In this document: in pieces, positions 7,785-17,702 of the stretch
How the letters are laid out: the number at the start of each line of letters is the position of its first letter
How positions within the stretch are numbered: position 1 is the first letter of the stretch
The notes under the pieces: model-generated
The model's database searches: none
The model's input: the letters and a program-made list of their open reading frames with translations, nothing else
What the model was told of the DNA's origin: nothing
Assembly: GCF_003937915.1 (NCBI RefSeq)
Contig: NZ_RHUM01000003.1
Location: forward strand, 231,605-295,604
Reading direction: 5' to 3'
Source of the DNA: Erwinia sp. 198
GTDB taxonomy: Bacteria > Pseudomonadota > Gammaproteobacteria > Enterobacterales > Enterobacteriaceae
Length of the DNA stretch: 64,000 bases
Made by a program: the position numbers and the translations under genes

Positions 7785-9359
7785 ATGCCACTCTCATCAA
7801 GCCTTACGCGGCCACTTCTCAATCCTCGCAAGATTGCCTGCTTCAGCGCGACCCTCGGCTTATTTCTTTTTCTGGCATTTATCATTATCGCGCTGGCCGT
7901 TATGCTTCATCGCCGGGCGGACAATCACGATGAAATGGCCAAAAATACCCAGGCCTATGTGCTGACGATGCTCGATGACCTGAAGCGGAAACTGTTGCCG
8001 CTACAAACGTCGCCTCGCCCTGCCTGCCCCGCCATAAAAAATGACCTGATTGAGCGCGCCGCCCTGGATGATAATATTCAGGCTATCCTGATGGTTACGC
8101 ACAATCGGGCATGGTGCTCTTCGCTGGCCGGAGAAACCCAAATCGATATGCGCCAGTTTTCCCCCACGACGGACACCCGCAAGCCGCTTGATATTCAGCT
8201 TGCCGCCGCGCCGCTGACGCCTGATAAACCGGTCCTTCACCTCTGGTTGCAGAATGGCGAAGCAGGCAACGGGCTGCTGGTCACGCTAAAGATTAATCTG
8301 ACGCCCTGGCTACTGTATACCGAGCGGCAGCATGAGATGTCAGGTATAGCTATCGTGACCGGCAAGCGGGCGTTAACCAGCTGGGAACAGCGCGTAACGG
8401 CAACCAGTTCGCTGCCCGACGATCCGTCAAAAACCCTGACGCTACCCGGCTATCCTTTACAGCTAAAGCTTTATGGCGGCAGGCTGAATACGGACGATAT
8501 TACGCTGGTGCTGCTGGCCGGTTTGTTGCTGAGTCTTACCGGCGGCTTTGCCTGCTATGCCCTGCTCACGCTCTTTATCCGGCCGGGCAAGGAGATCCTG
8601 CAGGGCATTCGGCGCGGCGAATTTCACGTAGAGTACCAGCCGGTTATTGCCGCGGCGACCGGCCAGGCCTGCGGTCTGGAAGCGCTGCTGCGCTGGACGC
8701 ATCCCGAAGCTGGCGCCATTCCGCCCGACGTTTTTATCCGCTACGCCGAAAATAAAAATCTGATTGTGCCCTTAACCCGGCATCTGTTCGAACTGGTGGC
8801 GCGTGATTGCCATACGCTGCAACATGCCGTGCCGGCCGGCATCAATCTCAACCTGAACCTTTCGCCTGCTCACCTTGGTGATAAAACCTTTTGTCAGGAC
8901 GTTTTAGCGTGGCTGGAAGCGATGCCTCAGGATCACTTCAGCTACGTTTTTGAAATTACCGAACGGACTATGGTAGAAACCCGCAACGCCCAGTCGGTGT
9001 TCGACTGGCTGCGCAGCCAAAATATTCGTATCGCGCTGGATGATTTCGGCACCGGGCACAGTGCCTTAATTTATCTGGAGAAATTCCGTTTTGACTATCT
9101 GAAAATAGATCGGGGATTCGTCAAAAACATCGCCCGCGAGTCGTTTTCTTCACCGGTGCTGGATGCAGTGCTGGCGCTGGCGAAAAAACTCAATCTGCTG
9201 ACGGTAGCTGAAGGCGTAGAAACCGGTGAGCAGGCGCGCTGGCTGCGCCATCGTGGCGTCTGCCATTTTCAGGGCTATTTATTCAGCCGCCCGCGTACGG
9301 TGACGCAGCTGATTGATTATTTTCAGCATGAGCCCCGCAGCGAACCGGCTGCCGGATGA
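7785..9359 (+). CDS. pdeN: Cyclic di-GMP phosphodiesterase PdeN (Rtn), CSS-motif plus EAL domain
   Basis: This is an inner-membrane enzyme of 524 residues that hydrolyses cyclic di-GMP. A first membrane helix (about 20-42) leads into a periplasmic CSS domain with the redox-sensitive motif WCSS near residue 110. A second helix lies at about 240-262, and a cytoplasmic EAL domain follows from about 275. Catalytic motifs are intact: GLEALLRW (EAL), NLNLSPAHL, FEITER, LDDFGTGHS (the DDFGTG metal loop), LKIDRGF, VAEGVET and FQGYLFSRP. CSS-EAL proteins are activated when the periplasmic disulfide is lost (family knowledge). Cyclic di-GMP usually governs type I-secreted adhesins, so a link to the adhesin locus in this window is possible but is inference. 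Confidence 0.92.
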   Translation: MPLSSSLTRPLLNPRKIACFSATLGLFLFLAFIIIALAVMLHRRADNHDEMAKNTQAYVLTMLDDLKRKLLPLQTSPRPACPAIKNDLIERAALDDNIQAILMVTHNRAWCSSLAGETQIDMRQFSPTTDTRKPLDIQLAAAPLTPDKPVLHLWLQNGEAGNGLLVTLKINLTPWLLYTERQHEMSGIAIVTGKRALTSWEQRVTATSSLPDDPSKTLTLPGYPLQLKLYGGRLNTDDITLVLLAGLLLSLTGGFACYALLTLFIRPGKEILQGIRRGEFHVEYQPVIAAATGQACGLEALLRWTHPEAGAIPPDVFIRYAENKNLIVPLTRHLFELVARDCHTLQHAVPAGINLNLNLSPAHLGDKTFCQDVLAWLEAMPQDHFSYVFEITERTMVETRNAQSVFDWLRSQNIRIALDDFGTGHSALIYLEKFRFDYLKIDRGFVKNIARESFSSPVLDAVLALAKKLNLLTVAEGVETGEQARWLRHRGVCHFQGYLFSRPRTVTQLIDYFQHEPRSEPAAG

Positions 9360-9462
9360 GTTATTGCGCTACGCTTTTTAAACGTGCTTCGCTGGCGCAT
9401 TGCGCAATGCTCTGGCAGGCTGGGGATCGCGCTGCGTTTTTTTATCAGGATCGGATAATAAG

Positions 9463-11268
9463 ATGATTTTTCGCTGGTTAGCTTTGCTGCTGTTCTGCTG
9501 CGCCGCGACGACGGCACAGGCTGAAGAAATTCATGAGAGCTACGCTTTTGCCCAGTTGGGCGAGCCTAAATATGCCGTGAACTTCACGCATTTTGACTAT
9601 GCCAATCCGGCTGCGCCCAAGGGCGGTAGCGCGACGCTTGCTGCTATCGGCACTTACGATAACTTTAACCGTTTCGCCTCGCGCGGCAATCCGGCGCAGG
9701 GCACGGACACGCTTTACGATACTCTTTTCGTGAACTCAGAAGACGAAGTGGGCAGCTACTATCCGCTGATTGCCGAATTCGCTCGCTACCCGGATAGCTA
9801 TCGCTGGGTGGAAGTCACGCTGAATCCCCAGGCGCGTTACCAGGACGGTTCCCCCATCACCGCAGAAGATGTTGCTTTTACCTTCAATAAATTTATGCAG
9901 CAGGGCGTACCGCAGTTTCGGGTGTTCTACAAAGGGGTTACGGTCAAAGCCATTGCGCAGCTGACGGTGCGCTTTGAGCTGCCGGTCGGCAACAAAGATA
10001 TGATGCTTTCGCTGCTTACGCTGCCCGTTTTCCCACAGAGCTTCTGGAAGGATCATAATCTCAGCGAGCCGTTACCTGCGCCGCCGCCCGGCAGCGGGCC
10101 GTATCGCGTGACGGCCTATAAAGTCGGTCAGTCCGTGACCTGGTCACGGGTCAAAGATTATTGGGCCGCCAATTTGCCCGTCAATAAAGGCCGTTTTAAT
10201 TTTGATACGCTGCGCTACGACTACTATCTGGATGACAATGTGGCTTTCGAGGCGTTTAAAGCGGGCGCATTTGACTTTCGTGCCGAAGGCTCCGCCAAAA
10301 AGTGGGCCACCCAGTATCGCGGCCGGAATTTCGACAGCCATTACATCGTGAAAGACGAAAAGCCGAATACCGTGGCTACATCTTCAAACTGGCTGGCGTT
10401 TAACGTTCAGAAACCTTTGTTTGCCGATCGCCGCGTGCGCGAAGCTGTTTCGCTGGCGTTTGATTTTGAGTGGATGAATAAGGCGTTATTTTACGGCGCT
10501 TATAAGCGCACCCGCAGCTACTTTCAGAACACGGACTATGCCGCTACCGGCTATCCCGATGCTAAAGAACTGGAAATTCTGGCCCCCTTTAAGGGCAAAA
10601 TTCCTGATGAGGTTTTCTCGCAGATTTATCAGCCGCCCCACACCGACGGCAGCGGGTACGATCGCGCTAATCTGCTGAAGGCCACGGCGCTGCTGGAGCA
10701 GGCCGGCTGGACGTTGAAAAATCAGCGCCTCGTCAACGCCAGCGGTCAGCCTTTCACCTTTGAACTGCTGCTGCGCAGCGGCGGCAACGATCAGTGGGTG
10801 CTGCCTTTTCAGCACAATCTGGCACGTCTGGGCATCAGCCTGGTCATCCGGCAGGTAGACAGCTCGCAATATCTGGCCCGCATGCGAAAAAGCGACTTTG
10901 ATATGCTGGTTTCGCCTTACCCGGCCATCCCCTACCCCGACAGCAACCTGCAAATTTACTGGTCAAGCGCCTATGTGAATTCCACCTACAACCGGCCGCA
11001 TGTCGCCAGCCCGGTAATTGACCAGCTGATTGAAAGGATAAATCAGCATCAGAGTGATGAAGCCGCGCTGCTGCCGCTGGGCCGCGCGCTGGATCGGGTG
11101 CTGCTGTGGAACTATTACATGATCCCAATGTGGTATGGTGCCAGCGATCGCTATGCGTGGTGGGATAAATTTTCGATGCCCGCCACGCGACCGACTTATT
11201 CTTTAGGCTTCGACAGCTGGTGGTATGACGTTAATAAAGCCGCGCAGCTGCCGGCCCAGCGTCGTTAA
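9463..11268 (+). CDS. yejA: Peptide ABC transporter periplasmic binding protein YejA
   Basis: YejA is the extracytoplasmic solute-binding protein (SBP_bac_5 family) of the YejABEF importer, which takes up peptides including microcin C in E. coli. The start at 9463 gives 601 residues (E. coli 604). It begins with signal peptide [20 protein letters not shown], and AGGATC lies upstream. The frame is open to 9400, but that extension would bury the signal peptide. The body has the family features: [16 protein letters not shown], the region [17 protein letters not shown], and a closing [10 protein letters not shown]. It is the first gene of yejA-yejB-yejE-yejF; yejB starts ten bases after its stop. 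Confidence 0.96.
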   Translation: MIFRWLALLLFCCAATTAQAEEIHESYAFAQLGEPKYAVNFTHFDYANPAAPKGGSATLAAIGTYDNFNRFASRGNPAQGTDTLYDTLFVNSEDEVGSYYPLIAEFARYPDSYRWVEVTLNPQARYQDGSPITAEDVAFTFNKFMQQGVPQFRVFYKGVTVKAIAQLTVRFELPVGNKDMMLSLLTLPVFPQSFWKDHNLSEPLPAPPPGSGPYRVTAYKVGQSVTWSRVKDYWAANLPVNKGRFNFDTLRYDYYLDDNVAFEAFKAGAFDFRAEGSAKKWATQYRGRNFDSHYIVKDEKPNTVATSSNWLAFNVQKPLFADRRVREAVSLAFDFEWMNKALFYGAYKRTRSYFQNTDYAATGYPDAKELEILAPFKGKIPDEVFSQIYQPPHTDGSGYDRANLLKATALLEQAGWTLKNQRLVNASGQPFTFELLLRSGGNDQWVLPFQHNLARLGISLVIRQVDSSQYLARMRKSDFDMLVSPYPAIPYPDSNLQIYWSSAYVNSTYNRPHVASPVIDQLIERINQHQSDEAALLPLGRALDRVLLWNYYMIPMWYGASDRYAWWDKFSMPATRPTYSLGFDSWWYDVNKAAQLPAQRR

Positions 11269-11278
11269 GGAGAGCAGT

Positions 11279-12370
11279 TTGGGCGCCTATTTGCTACGCA
11301 GACTTCTATTAATCATTCCCACGCTGTGGGCGATTATTACGATTAACTTTTTTATCGTGCAGATTGCGCCGGGCGGCCCGGTCGATCAGGCGCTGGCCAA
11401 TATCGAATTCGGCCAGACTACCGGGATGCCAGGTGCCGGCAATACGCCGCAAGCGCAGGGACGCAGTGCGCTACACGGCCAGCCCGGAGACAGCCAGTAT
11501 CGTGGATCGCGCGGGCTGGATCCGGAAGTGGTGGCGGAAATCACCAAACGTTACGGTTTCGACAAGCCGATGTATCAGCGCTACCTGGAGATGCTGTGGA
11601 ACTATGTGCGCTTCGACTTTGGCGACAGCCTGTTTCGCAGCAGCTCGGTGGTGCAGCTGATTAAAGAGAGCCTGCCGGTTTCCGTCTCGCTGGGGCTGTG
11701 GAGCACGCTGATTATCTATCTGGTTTCCATTCCGCTCGGCATCCGCAAAGCCGTGCATAACGGCAGCGCCTTCGATATCTGGAGCAGCTCGCTGATTATT
11801 GTCGGCTACGCCATTCCCTCGTTCCTGTTCGCCACGCTGCTGATCGTATTGTTTGCAGGCGGCAGCTATCTGGACTGGTTTCCGCTGCGCGGGCTGGTGT
11901 CGGCGCAGTTTGACTCGCTGCCCTGGTACGGCAAGATCACGGACTATCTCTGGCATATTACGCTGCCGGTGCTGGCGACGGTGATCGGCGGCTTCGCCAC
12001 GCTGACTATGCTGACCAAAAATGCGTTTCTCGACGAAATCCGCAAGCAGTACGTGGTCACGGCGCGGGCCAAAGGGCTGGACGAGAGCAAAATTCTCTAC
12101 CGTCACGTTTTCCGCAACGCCATGCTGCTGGTGATCGCCGGTTTTCCGGCCACCTTTATCAGCATGTTTTTTACCGGATCGCTGCTGATTGAGGTGATGT
12201 TCTCTCTGAACGGGCTGGGCCTGCTGGGCTACGACGCCACCATTCAGCGTGACTATCCGGTTATGTTCGGCACGCTTTATATTTTCACCCTGATCGGCCT
12301 GCTGCTGAATATCCTCAGCGATATCACCTATACGCTGGTCGATCCGCGCATTGATTTTGAAGGTCGCTGA
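11279..12370 (+). CDS. yejB: Peptide ABC transporter permease YejB (TTG start)
   Basis: YejB is an inner-membrane permease of the DppB/OppB type, 363 residues, six predicted helices, with the EAA-like loop [22 protein letters not shown] that contacts the ATPase. I place the start at TTG 11279-11281. The translation from there ([10 protein letters not shown]) matches the E. coli YejB N-terminus, and AAGGAGAG lies eight bases upstream; no ATG fits. A Gly/Gln-rich insertion at about residues 45-85 is a variable region in the family. Its stop overlaps the yejE start (TGATG). Confidence 0.95.
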   Translation: MGAYLLRRLLLIIPTLWAIITINFFIVQIAPGGPVDQALANIEFGQTTGMPGAGNTPQAQGRSALHGQPGDSQYRGSRGLDPEVVAEITKRYGFDKPMYQRYLEMLWNYVRFDFGDSLFRSSSVVQLIKESLPVSVSLGLWSTLIIYLVSIPLGIRKAVHNGSAFDIWSSSLIIVGYAIPSFLFATLLIVLFAGGSYLDWFPLRGLVSAQFDSLPWYGKITDYLWHITLPVLATVIGGFATLTMLTKNAFLDEIRKQYVVTARAKGLDESKILYRHVFRNAMLLVIAGFPATFISMFFTGSLLIEVMFSLNGLGLLGYDATIQRDYPVMFGTLYIFTLIGLLLNILSDITYTLVDPRIDFEGR

Positions 12371-13395
12371 TGAGCCGATTAAGCCCCGTTAATCACGCCC
12401 GCTGGCAGCGTTTTCGACATAACCGTCGTGGCTACTGGTCGCTGTGGATTTTTGCCGTTCTGTTTGTGCTCTGCCTTGGCTCCGAGCTGCTGGCTAACGA
12501 TAAGCCGCTGCTGGTGCGCTACGATCATCGCTTCTATTTTCCGCTGCTGGTAGACTACAGCGAAACCGATTTTGGCGGCCAGCTGGCGACCAAAGCCGAC
12601 TACCAGGATCCGTGGCTGAAATCCCGCCTGGATAAGGAAGGCTGGGCCATCTGGGCGCCGATCAAATTTGGCGACGGCACCATCAATTTCGCCTCCAGCG
12701 TCCCCTTCCCTTCGCCACCCTCGCTGCAAAACTGGCTGGGCACCGACGCCAACGGCGGCGACGTGCTGGCAAGGATCCTCTACGGCGCGCGTATTTCGCT
12801 GCTGTTTGGCCTGATGCTGACGCTGATGTCCAGCGTAGTCGGCGTCATCGTCGGCGCCTGTCAGGGTTATTACGGCGGGCGGATAGATTTGTGGGGTCAG
12901 CGCTTTATCGAAGTCTGGTCGGGAATGCCTACGCTGTTTCTGATTATTTTGCTGTCGAGCGTGTTGCAGCCCGGCTTCTGGTGGCTGCTGGCCATTAACG
13001 TGCTGTTTGGCTGGATGCAGCTGGTCGGCGTGGTGCGCGCTGAATTCTTACGCGCGCGTAACTTTGACTATATTCGCGCCGCGCAGGCGCTGGGCGTTGG
13101 CGACCGGACTATTATGCTGCGCCATATGCTGCCGAATGCGATGGTGGCGACGCTAACCTATCTGCCCTTTATTCTTTGCGGCTCTGTAACCACGCTGACC
13201 TCGCTGGATTTCCTTGGCTTCGGACTGCCGATGGGGTCGCCCTCGCTGGGCGAGCTGCTGCTGCAGGGCAAAAATAACCTTCAGGCGCCCTGGCTCGGCA
13301 TGGCGGCCTTTTTCTCGCTGGCGATCCTGCTGTCGCTGCTGATCTTTATCGGTGAGGCGGTTCGTGACGCCTTCGATCCCAGTAAGGTGCACTGA
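12370..13395 (+). CDS. yejE: Peptide ABC transporter permease YejE
   Basis: YejE is the second inner-membrane permease of the Yej importer, DppC/OppC type, 341 residues (same as E. coli). The first helix near 22-42 is followed by a periplasmic domain of about 90 residues, then the five-helix core. The ATPase contact loop is IRAAQALGVGDRTIMLRHMLPNA. The start codon overlaps the yejB stop and its own stop overlaps the yejF start, so the three genes are translationally coupled. Confidence 0.96.
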   Translation: MSRLSPVNHARWQRFRHNRRGYWSLWIFAVLFVLCLGSELLANDKPLLVRYDHRFYFPLLVDYSETDFGGQLATKADYQDPWLKSRLDKEGWAIWAPIKFGDGTINFASSVPFPSPPSLQNWLGTDANGGDVLARILYGARISLLFGLMLTLMSSVVGVIVGACQGYYGGRIDLWGQRFIEVWSGMPTLFLIILLSSVLQPGFWWLLAINVLFGWMQLVGVVRAEFLRARNFDYIRAAQALGVGDRTIMLRHMLPNAMVATLTYLPFILCGSVTTLTSLDFLGFGLPMGSPSLGELLLQGKNNLQAPWLGMAAFFSLAILLSLLIFIGEAVRDAFDPSKVH

Positions 13396-14978
13396 TGTCG
13401 TTGCTGACCGTCAAAAACTTAAGCATTGCTTTTCGCCAGGCCGGCGTTGAGCGTCAGGTTGTCGATAATTTGTCGCTGAGCGTCGCAGCGGGGGAAACGC
13501 TGGCGCTGGTGGGCGAATCCGGCTCGGGCAAAAGCGTGACCGCCCTGTCGATGATGCGCCTGCTGCCAACGCCGCCGGTGGTCTATCCGCAGGGAGAAAT
13601 TCTGTTCGCCGGTCAGGACGTGCTGAAGGCAGACGAGCGTACGCTGCGCGGCCTGCGCGGCAACCGTATGGCGATGATTTTTCAGGAGCCGATGGTGTCA
13701 CTGAATCCGCTGCACGCTATTGAAAAACAGCTGTATGAGGTGTTATCGCTGCACCGTGGCATGCGCGCGGCGGCGGCGAAGGCCGAGATCCTTAGCTGTC
13801 TGGATCGCGTGGGCATCCGGCAGCCTGCGAAGCGAATGGGCGATTTTCCGCATCAGCTTTCCGGCGGCGAACGGCAGCGGGTAATGATTGCGATGGCGCT
13901 GCTGACGCGGCCTCAGCTGCTGATTGCCGATGAGCCGACCACCGCGCTGGACGTCACCGTGCAGGCGCAGATCCTGGCCCTGCTGAAGGAGCTGAAGCAG
14001 GAGATGAATATGGGCCTGCTTTTTATCACCCATAACCTGAACATTGTGCGGCAGCTGGCCGACAACGTTCTGGTAATGCGTGACGGCCAGGGCGTGGAGC
14101 GCAACACCAGTCGCCAGCTGTTCAGCGCGCCCGAACATCCCTACACCCGCACGCTGCTGGATGCGGAGCCGGAAGGCAGCCCCGATCCTGTCGACAACGC
14201 GGCGCCACCGCTGCTGAAGGTCAGCAACCTCAGCGTCGCTTTTTCCCTGAAAAAGGGCCTGATGCGCCGCGTAGTGGGTGCGCATCAGGCGCTGAAGTCG
14301 CTGAGTTTTGAGCTGCGTCCGGGTGAAAGCCTGGGGCTGGTAGGGGAATCCGGCTCGGGTAAAAGCACCACCGGCCTGGCGCTGCTGCGGCTAATCGAGG
14401 CCAAAGGCGAAATCTGGCTGGGTGACAGACCGCTGCACCAATGGGATCGCAGGCAAATGCTGCCGGTACGCCGGGAAATGCAGGTGGTTTTTCAGGATCC
14501 GAATTCTGCGCTCAATCCCCGGCTGAACGTGCAGCAGATCATTGCGGAAGGTTTGCAGGTGCACCAGCCTGAACTGAGCGCGGAACAGCGCGAGGCGCTG
14601 GTGATCCAGGCAATGCAGGAGGTGGGACTGGATGCGGAAACCCGTCATCGTTATCCATCGGAGTTTTCCGGCGGACAGCGACAGCGCATCGCCATCGCAC
14701 GCGCGCTGATCCTTCAGCCGCAGCTGATCGTGCTGGATGAACCAACCTCTTCACTGGATCGTTCCGTACAAAAACAGATCCTGGCGCTGCTGAAAAAGCT
14801 CCAGCGGGATCGTCAGCTGGCCTATATTTTTATCAGCCACGACCTGCGCGTAGTCAGATCGCTGTGCCACCAGGTGGTGGTGCTGCGCCAGGGAGAAGTC
14901 GTGGAGCAAGGCGATTGCGAAACTATTTTTACTGCGCCGAAAGCGCACTATACGCAGGAATTGATTGCGCTTGCCTGA
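13395..14978 (+). CDS. yejF: Peptide ABC transporter ATPase YejF (two nucleotide-binding domains)
   Basis: YejF energises the Yej peptide importer from the cytoplasmic side. The 527 residues contain two complete ABC domains in tandem. Domain one has Walker A GESGSGKS near residue 38, signature LSGGERQRV and Walker B LLIADEPTTALD. Domain two has Walker A GESGSGKST near 319, signature FSGGQRQRI and Walker B LIVLDEPTSSLD. Each is followed by an Opp/Dpp-type C-terminal stretch (EHPYTRTLLDAEP; KAHYTQELIAL). It is the last gene of yejABEF. Its stop codon sits in the left arm of a hairpin shared with the convergent yejG. Confidence 0.96.
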   Translation: MSLLTVKNLSIAFRQAGVERQVVDNLSLSVAAGETLALVGESGSGKSVTALSMMRLLPTPPVVYPQGEILFAGQDVLKADERTLRGLRGNRMAMIFQEPMVSLNPLHAIEKQLYEVLSLHRGMRAAAAKAEILSCLDRVGIRQPAKRMGDFPHQLSGGERQRVMIAMALLTRPQLLIADEPTTALDVTVQAQILALLKELKQEMNMGLLFITHNLNIVRQLADNVLVMRDGQGVERNTSRQLFSAPEHPYTRTLLDAEPEGSPDPVDNAAPPLLKVSNLSVAFSLKKGLMRRVVGAHQALKSLSFELRPGESLGLVGESGSGKSTTGLALLRLIEAKGEIWLGDRPLHQWDRRQMLPVRREMQVVFQDPNSALNPRLNVQQIIAEGLQVHQPELSAEQREALVIQAMQEVGLDAETRHRYPSEFSGGQRQRIAIARALILQPQLIVLDEPTSSLDRSVQKQILALLKKLQRDRQLAYIFISHDLRVVRSLCHQVVVLRQGEVVEQGDCETIFTAPKAHYTQELIALA

Positions 14979-14993
14979 GGCCTGGCTCAGGCA
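14972..14993. terminator. Hairpin joining the ends of convergent yejF and yejG
   Basis: TGCCTGAG (14972-14979) pairs perfectly with CTCAGGCA (14986-14993) around a six-base loop. The yejF stop codon lies in the left arm and the yejG stop codon begins in the right arm. No U-run follows on either side, so it is not a classical intrinsic terminator; it may act on mRNA ends or with Rho. Confidence 0.45.
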
Positions 14994-15319
14994 GGCATAT
15001 CTTTAAAGGCTTCGGCAATGCCGACGCCAAAGTTTTTCAGGCGGCAGGTGGTAGCACATTCATCATTACGCGCCACGAACAGGCACGGCTCGCCTTCCCA
15101 CTCGACCACGGTGCAGTCGAGCTGAATTTCCGCCAGCGCCTCTTTCAGCATCTGCATGATATCCCAGGCCTGTACGCCCTGATGACTGAGCAGGCTCAGG
15201 CCTACCAGGTCATCCTCCGCCTCTGTACCACTGAGCGCACGCGGCTCCAGCCGTTTTCCGGCTCCCCAGCGATAGCTTTGCGGCAGGCGATGCACTACCG
15301 AATGTTGTAATCTGTTCAC
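14987..15319 (-). CDS. yejG: Conserved protein YejG (GTG start)
   Basis: YejG is a small cytoplasmic protein of unknown function, 110 residues here (E. coli 114). Recognisable parts are VVHRLPQSYRW at the N-terminus and EGEPCLFVARNDE...CRLKNFGVGIAEAF at the C-terminus. I place the start at GTG 15317-15319: it aligns with the E. coli methionine and has GGGGAG about five bases upstream. An ATG-initiated version would add about 50 residues that match nothing. It is convergent with yejF, with an eight-base gap. Confidence 0.85.
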   Translation of the reverse strand: MNRLQHSVVHRLPQSYRWGAGKRLEPRALSGTEAEDDLVGLSLLSHQGVQAWDIMQMLKEALAEIQLDCTVVEWEGEPCLFVARNDECATTCRLKNFGVGIAEAFKDMPA

Positions 15320-15533
15320 CCCTACTCCCCAGCCCGTAGCCATCATCATTTCTGCCTGTTTCCGATCGTGGACATACCCCATCTGCGGGGGCTTAGTACC
15401 GTCGGTTCGTGATTTTGTTCTCATTTTTACCGCGTCGGCGCCGTAATAACAATCAATTTTGTTGCACAAAAGTAATTTAAGCCCGGTTATTTTTACAATA
15501 AGGCAACATTATAGCCTGTATCAATAGAAAAGC

Positions 15534-15552
15534 CGGGAAGCGAGGCTTCCCG
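15534..15552 (-). terminator. Terminator downstream of bcr
   Basis: CGGGAAGC and GCTTCCCG form an eight-base stem around GAG. Reading in the bcr direction it is followed by GGCTTTTCTATT. It lies about 50 bases after the bcr stop. Confidence 0.65.
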
Positions 15553-15604
15553 TTTTGGCGAGGATTAAGCAGGTCAGGCTGTTATGCGGAGGCGGGCGTC
15601 AATG

Positions 15605-16813
15605 TTATTGCAAGCCGCGCTGACGGCTTTTACGCGGGCGCGTGGCGTAAATAAACAGCAGCACGGAAAACGTGGCGCAGATAAAAATGGAGCCAACCAT
15701 CGGCCAGGCGCTGGTAAAGGTCATCGTTGAGAGCAGCGCGCCGACCAGCGCGCCCACGCCAAAGCGCAGCGTGCCCGCCAGCGAGGAAGCGGTGCCCGCC
15801 ATATGCGGGAACTCCTCCAAAATCACCGCCATGGCGTTAGAAGAGACCATCGCCACGCAGCCGATAAACATTGCCACGCCAAACACCAGCGGCAGGAAGC
15901 CGAGGTTCAGCGCGCTGACCACTACCAGCCAGATACCCATCGTAAACTGGATCAGCAGCCCCAGACGGAACATCGCCAGCGGGCCGAAACGGCGCACGCA
16001 GCGGCTGTTCAGCAGCGTCATCAGAAACAGGAAAACCACGTTCAGCGCAAAGTAGTAGCCAAAATCCTGCGGCGAAATATGATTCAGCTCGATATACACG
16101 AAGGGGCCGGCGTTAAGGAAAGAGAACATCCCGGCAAAGGAGAAGCCGCTGGCCAGCATATAGCTGAATACGCGCTTATGGCGAAACAGCGACAGAAAGT
16201 TGCGCAGCGTGGTGCGCATATTGAATTTTTGCCGCTTATCGTGCGGCAGCGTTTCTTTGATCTGCGTGACCACCAGCAGCGTCGTGACCACGGCGGCCAG
16301 CGAAATAGCCCAGAAGATGGCGTGCCAGTTCCACAGCAGCAGCATCCAGCCGCCCAGGATAGGCGCCAGCAGCGGCGCGATGGTGGTGACCAGCATGACA
16401 AAAGACATCATGCGCGAAAACTCCTCTTTCGAGTAGCTGTCGCGCATCAGGGCGCTGATTACCACGCTGCCCGCCGCTGCCGACAGGCCGTGCAGCAAAC
16501 GCATAAAGATCAGCTGATCGATGGTTTGCGCCAGCGCGCAGGCAGCCGCCGCGACGGCGAAGATCAGCGTGCCCACGGCTATCACCGGCTTGCGGCCAAA
16601 GCTGTCGGCCAGCGGGCCATAGATTAACTGCCCCAGCGCGAAGCCCAGAATATAGAGGTTCAGCGTCATCTGCACGCTGCCGGCCGACACGCCAAATTCG
16701 CGGGCGATTTGCGGAAGCGCAGGCAAATACATGTCGATCGACAACGGCATTAGCATAGCCAGCAGGCCAAGAATAACCACCAGTCCCGCCGACGAGTTCT
16801 TTTCCTTACGCAT
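15605..16813 (-). CDS. bcr: MFS multidrug efflux transporter Bcr (bicyclomycin resistance type)
   Basis: Bcr is an inner-membrane proton-driven exporter of the DHA1 family with 12 predicted helices, 402 residues (E. coli 396). In E. coli it exports bicyclomycin, sulfathiazole and short peptides or cysteine. The DHA1 signatures are visible: [13 protein letters not shown] in helix 1, the loop [13 protein letters not shown] between helices 2 and 3, and [19 protein letters not shown] with APILGG. The start is ten bases downstream of the rsuA stop, so rsuA-bcr is an operon as in E. coli. Confidence 0.95.
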   Translation of the reverse strand: MRKEKNSSAGLVVILGLLAMLMPLSIDMYLPALPQIAREFGVSAGSVQMTLNLYILGFALGQLIYGPLADSFGRKPVIAVGTLIFAVAAAACALAQTIDQLIFMRLLHGLSAAAGSVVISALMRDSYSKEEFSRMMSFVMLVTTIAPLLAPILGGWMLLLWNWHAIFWAISLAAVVTTLLVVTQIKETLPHDKRQKFNMRTTLRNFLSLFRHKRVFSYMLASGFSFAGMFSFLNAGPFVYIELNHISPQDFGYYFALNVVFLFLMTLLNSRCVRRFGPLAMFRLGLLIQFTMGIWLVVVSALNLGFLPLVFGVAMFIGCVAMVSSNAMAVILEEFPHMAGTASSLAGTLRFGVGALVGALLSTMTFTSAWPMVGSIFICATFSVLLFIYATRPRKSRQRGLQ

Positions 16814-16823
16814 CCCTGTTTCC

Positions 16824-17537
16824 TTATTTTAATTCTGCGGGCAGCCTCACGCTGGCGATCTCTTCCACCGTCAGGGCGCGATACTCGCCCGGCTCCAGTG
16901 CCTCATCCAGCACGATATCGCCAATACGCTCACGATGCAGCGCCACCACGTGGTTACCCACCGCAGCGAACATCCGTTTTACCTGGTGATAGCGCCCTTC
17001 ACTGATGGTCAGCCGTACCTGATTTTCACTGATGACTTCCAGGCTGGCCGGTTTAGTGAGATCTTTTTCGTTATGCAGCTGCACGCCTGTGGCAAACTGC
17101 TCCGCCGTGTCGTCGGCCAGCGCATTTTCCAGCGTCACCAGGTAGGTTTTCTCACAGTGATGGCGCGGCGAGGTGATGCGGTGCGACCACTGGCCATCAT
17201 CGGTCATCAGCACCAGACCGGTCGTGTCGATATCGAGCCGCCCTGCCGCGTGCAGTTTATACGCGGTTGGCTCTTCCAGAAAATAGAGCACCGTTGGATG
17301 ATCCGGATCGTCGGTGGAGCAGACGTAGCCCTGCGGCTTGTTCAGCATAAAATAGCGCGGGCCGATCTGCAGCCGTAACGGATTGCCGTCATATTCCACT
17401 TCGCTTTCCGGGCTGAGCTTAAAAGCCCCTTCGCGCACCACTTCCCCATCAACCGTCACCTTACGCGCGCGTAGCTCACGGGCGGCAATCGCCCGGCTGA
17501 CTTCCAGCTGCTGAGATAAAAATTTATCAAGTCGCAT
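16824..17537 (-). CDS. rsuA: 16S rRNA pseudouridine(516) synthase RsuA
   Basis: RsuA converts U516 of 16S rRNA to pseudouridine. The ATG at 17535-17537 ([15 protein letters not shown]) gives 237 residues (E. coli 231). Residues 1-60 form an S4 RNA-binding domain. The catalytic domain follows with the aspartate in [14 protein letters not shown] and a C-terminal [19 protein letters not shown]. The frame stays open far upstream, antisense to radD, but that stretch has no family resemblance. It is divergent from radD and co-transcribed with bcr. Confidence 0.96.
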   Translation of the reverse strand: MRLDKFLSQQLEVSRAIAARELRARKVTVDGEVVREGAFKLSPESEVEYDGNPLRLQIGPRYFMLNKPQGYVCSTDDPDHPTVLYFLEEPTAYKLHAAGRLDIDTTGLVLMTDDGQWSHRITSPRHHCEKTYLVTLENALADDTAEQFATGVQLHNEKDLTKPASLEVISENQVRLTISEGRYHQVKRMFAAVGNHVVALHRERIGDIVLDEALEPGEYRALTVEEIASVRLPAELK

Positions 17538-17702
17538 TAAATCTGCACTGCCTGTTTCAATGAATGAATTCACCGTTCCTGTAGGGAACGTCAGAAGAGA
17601 GTAACAGCAGAAGTATATCGGGAGTTGCGGCTCAGGCACAGAGGCGCGCGCGCACGGAGCGGACTTTCGTGGCATAATGCGGCTTTGCTCGCGGATTTCA
17701 TC

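Noticed and set aside
9397..9410. GCATTGCGCAATGC, a perfect 14-base palindrome between pdeN and yejA
   Set aside because: It may be an operator, but it resembles no site I know and one palindrome of this size in the intergenic DNA is not strong evidence.
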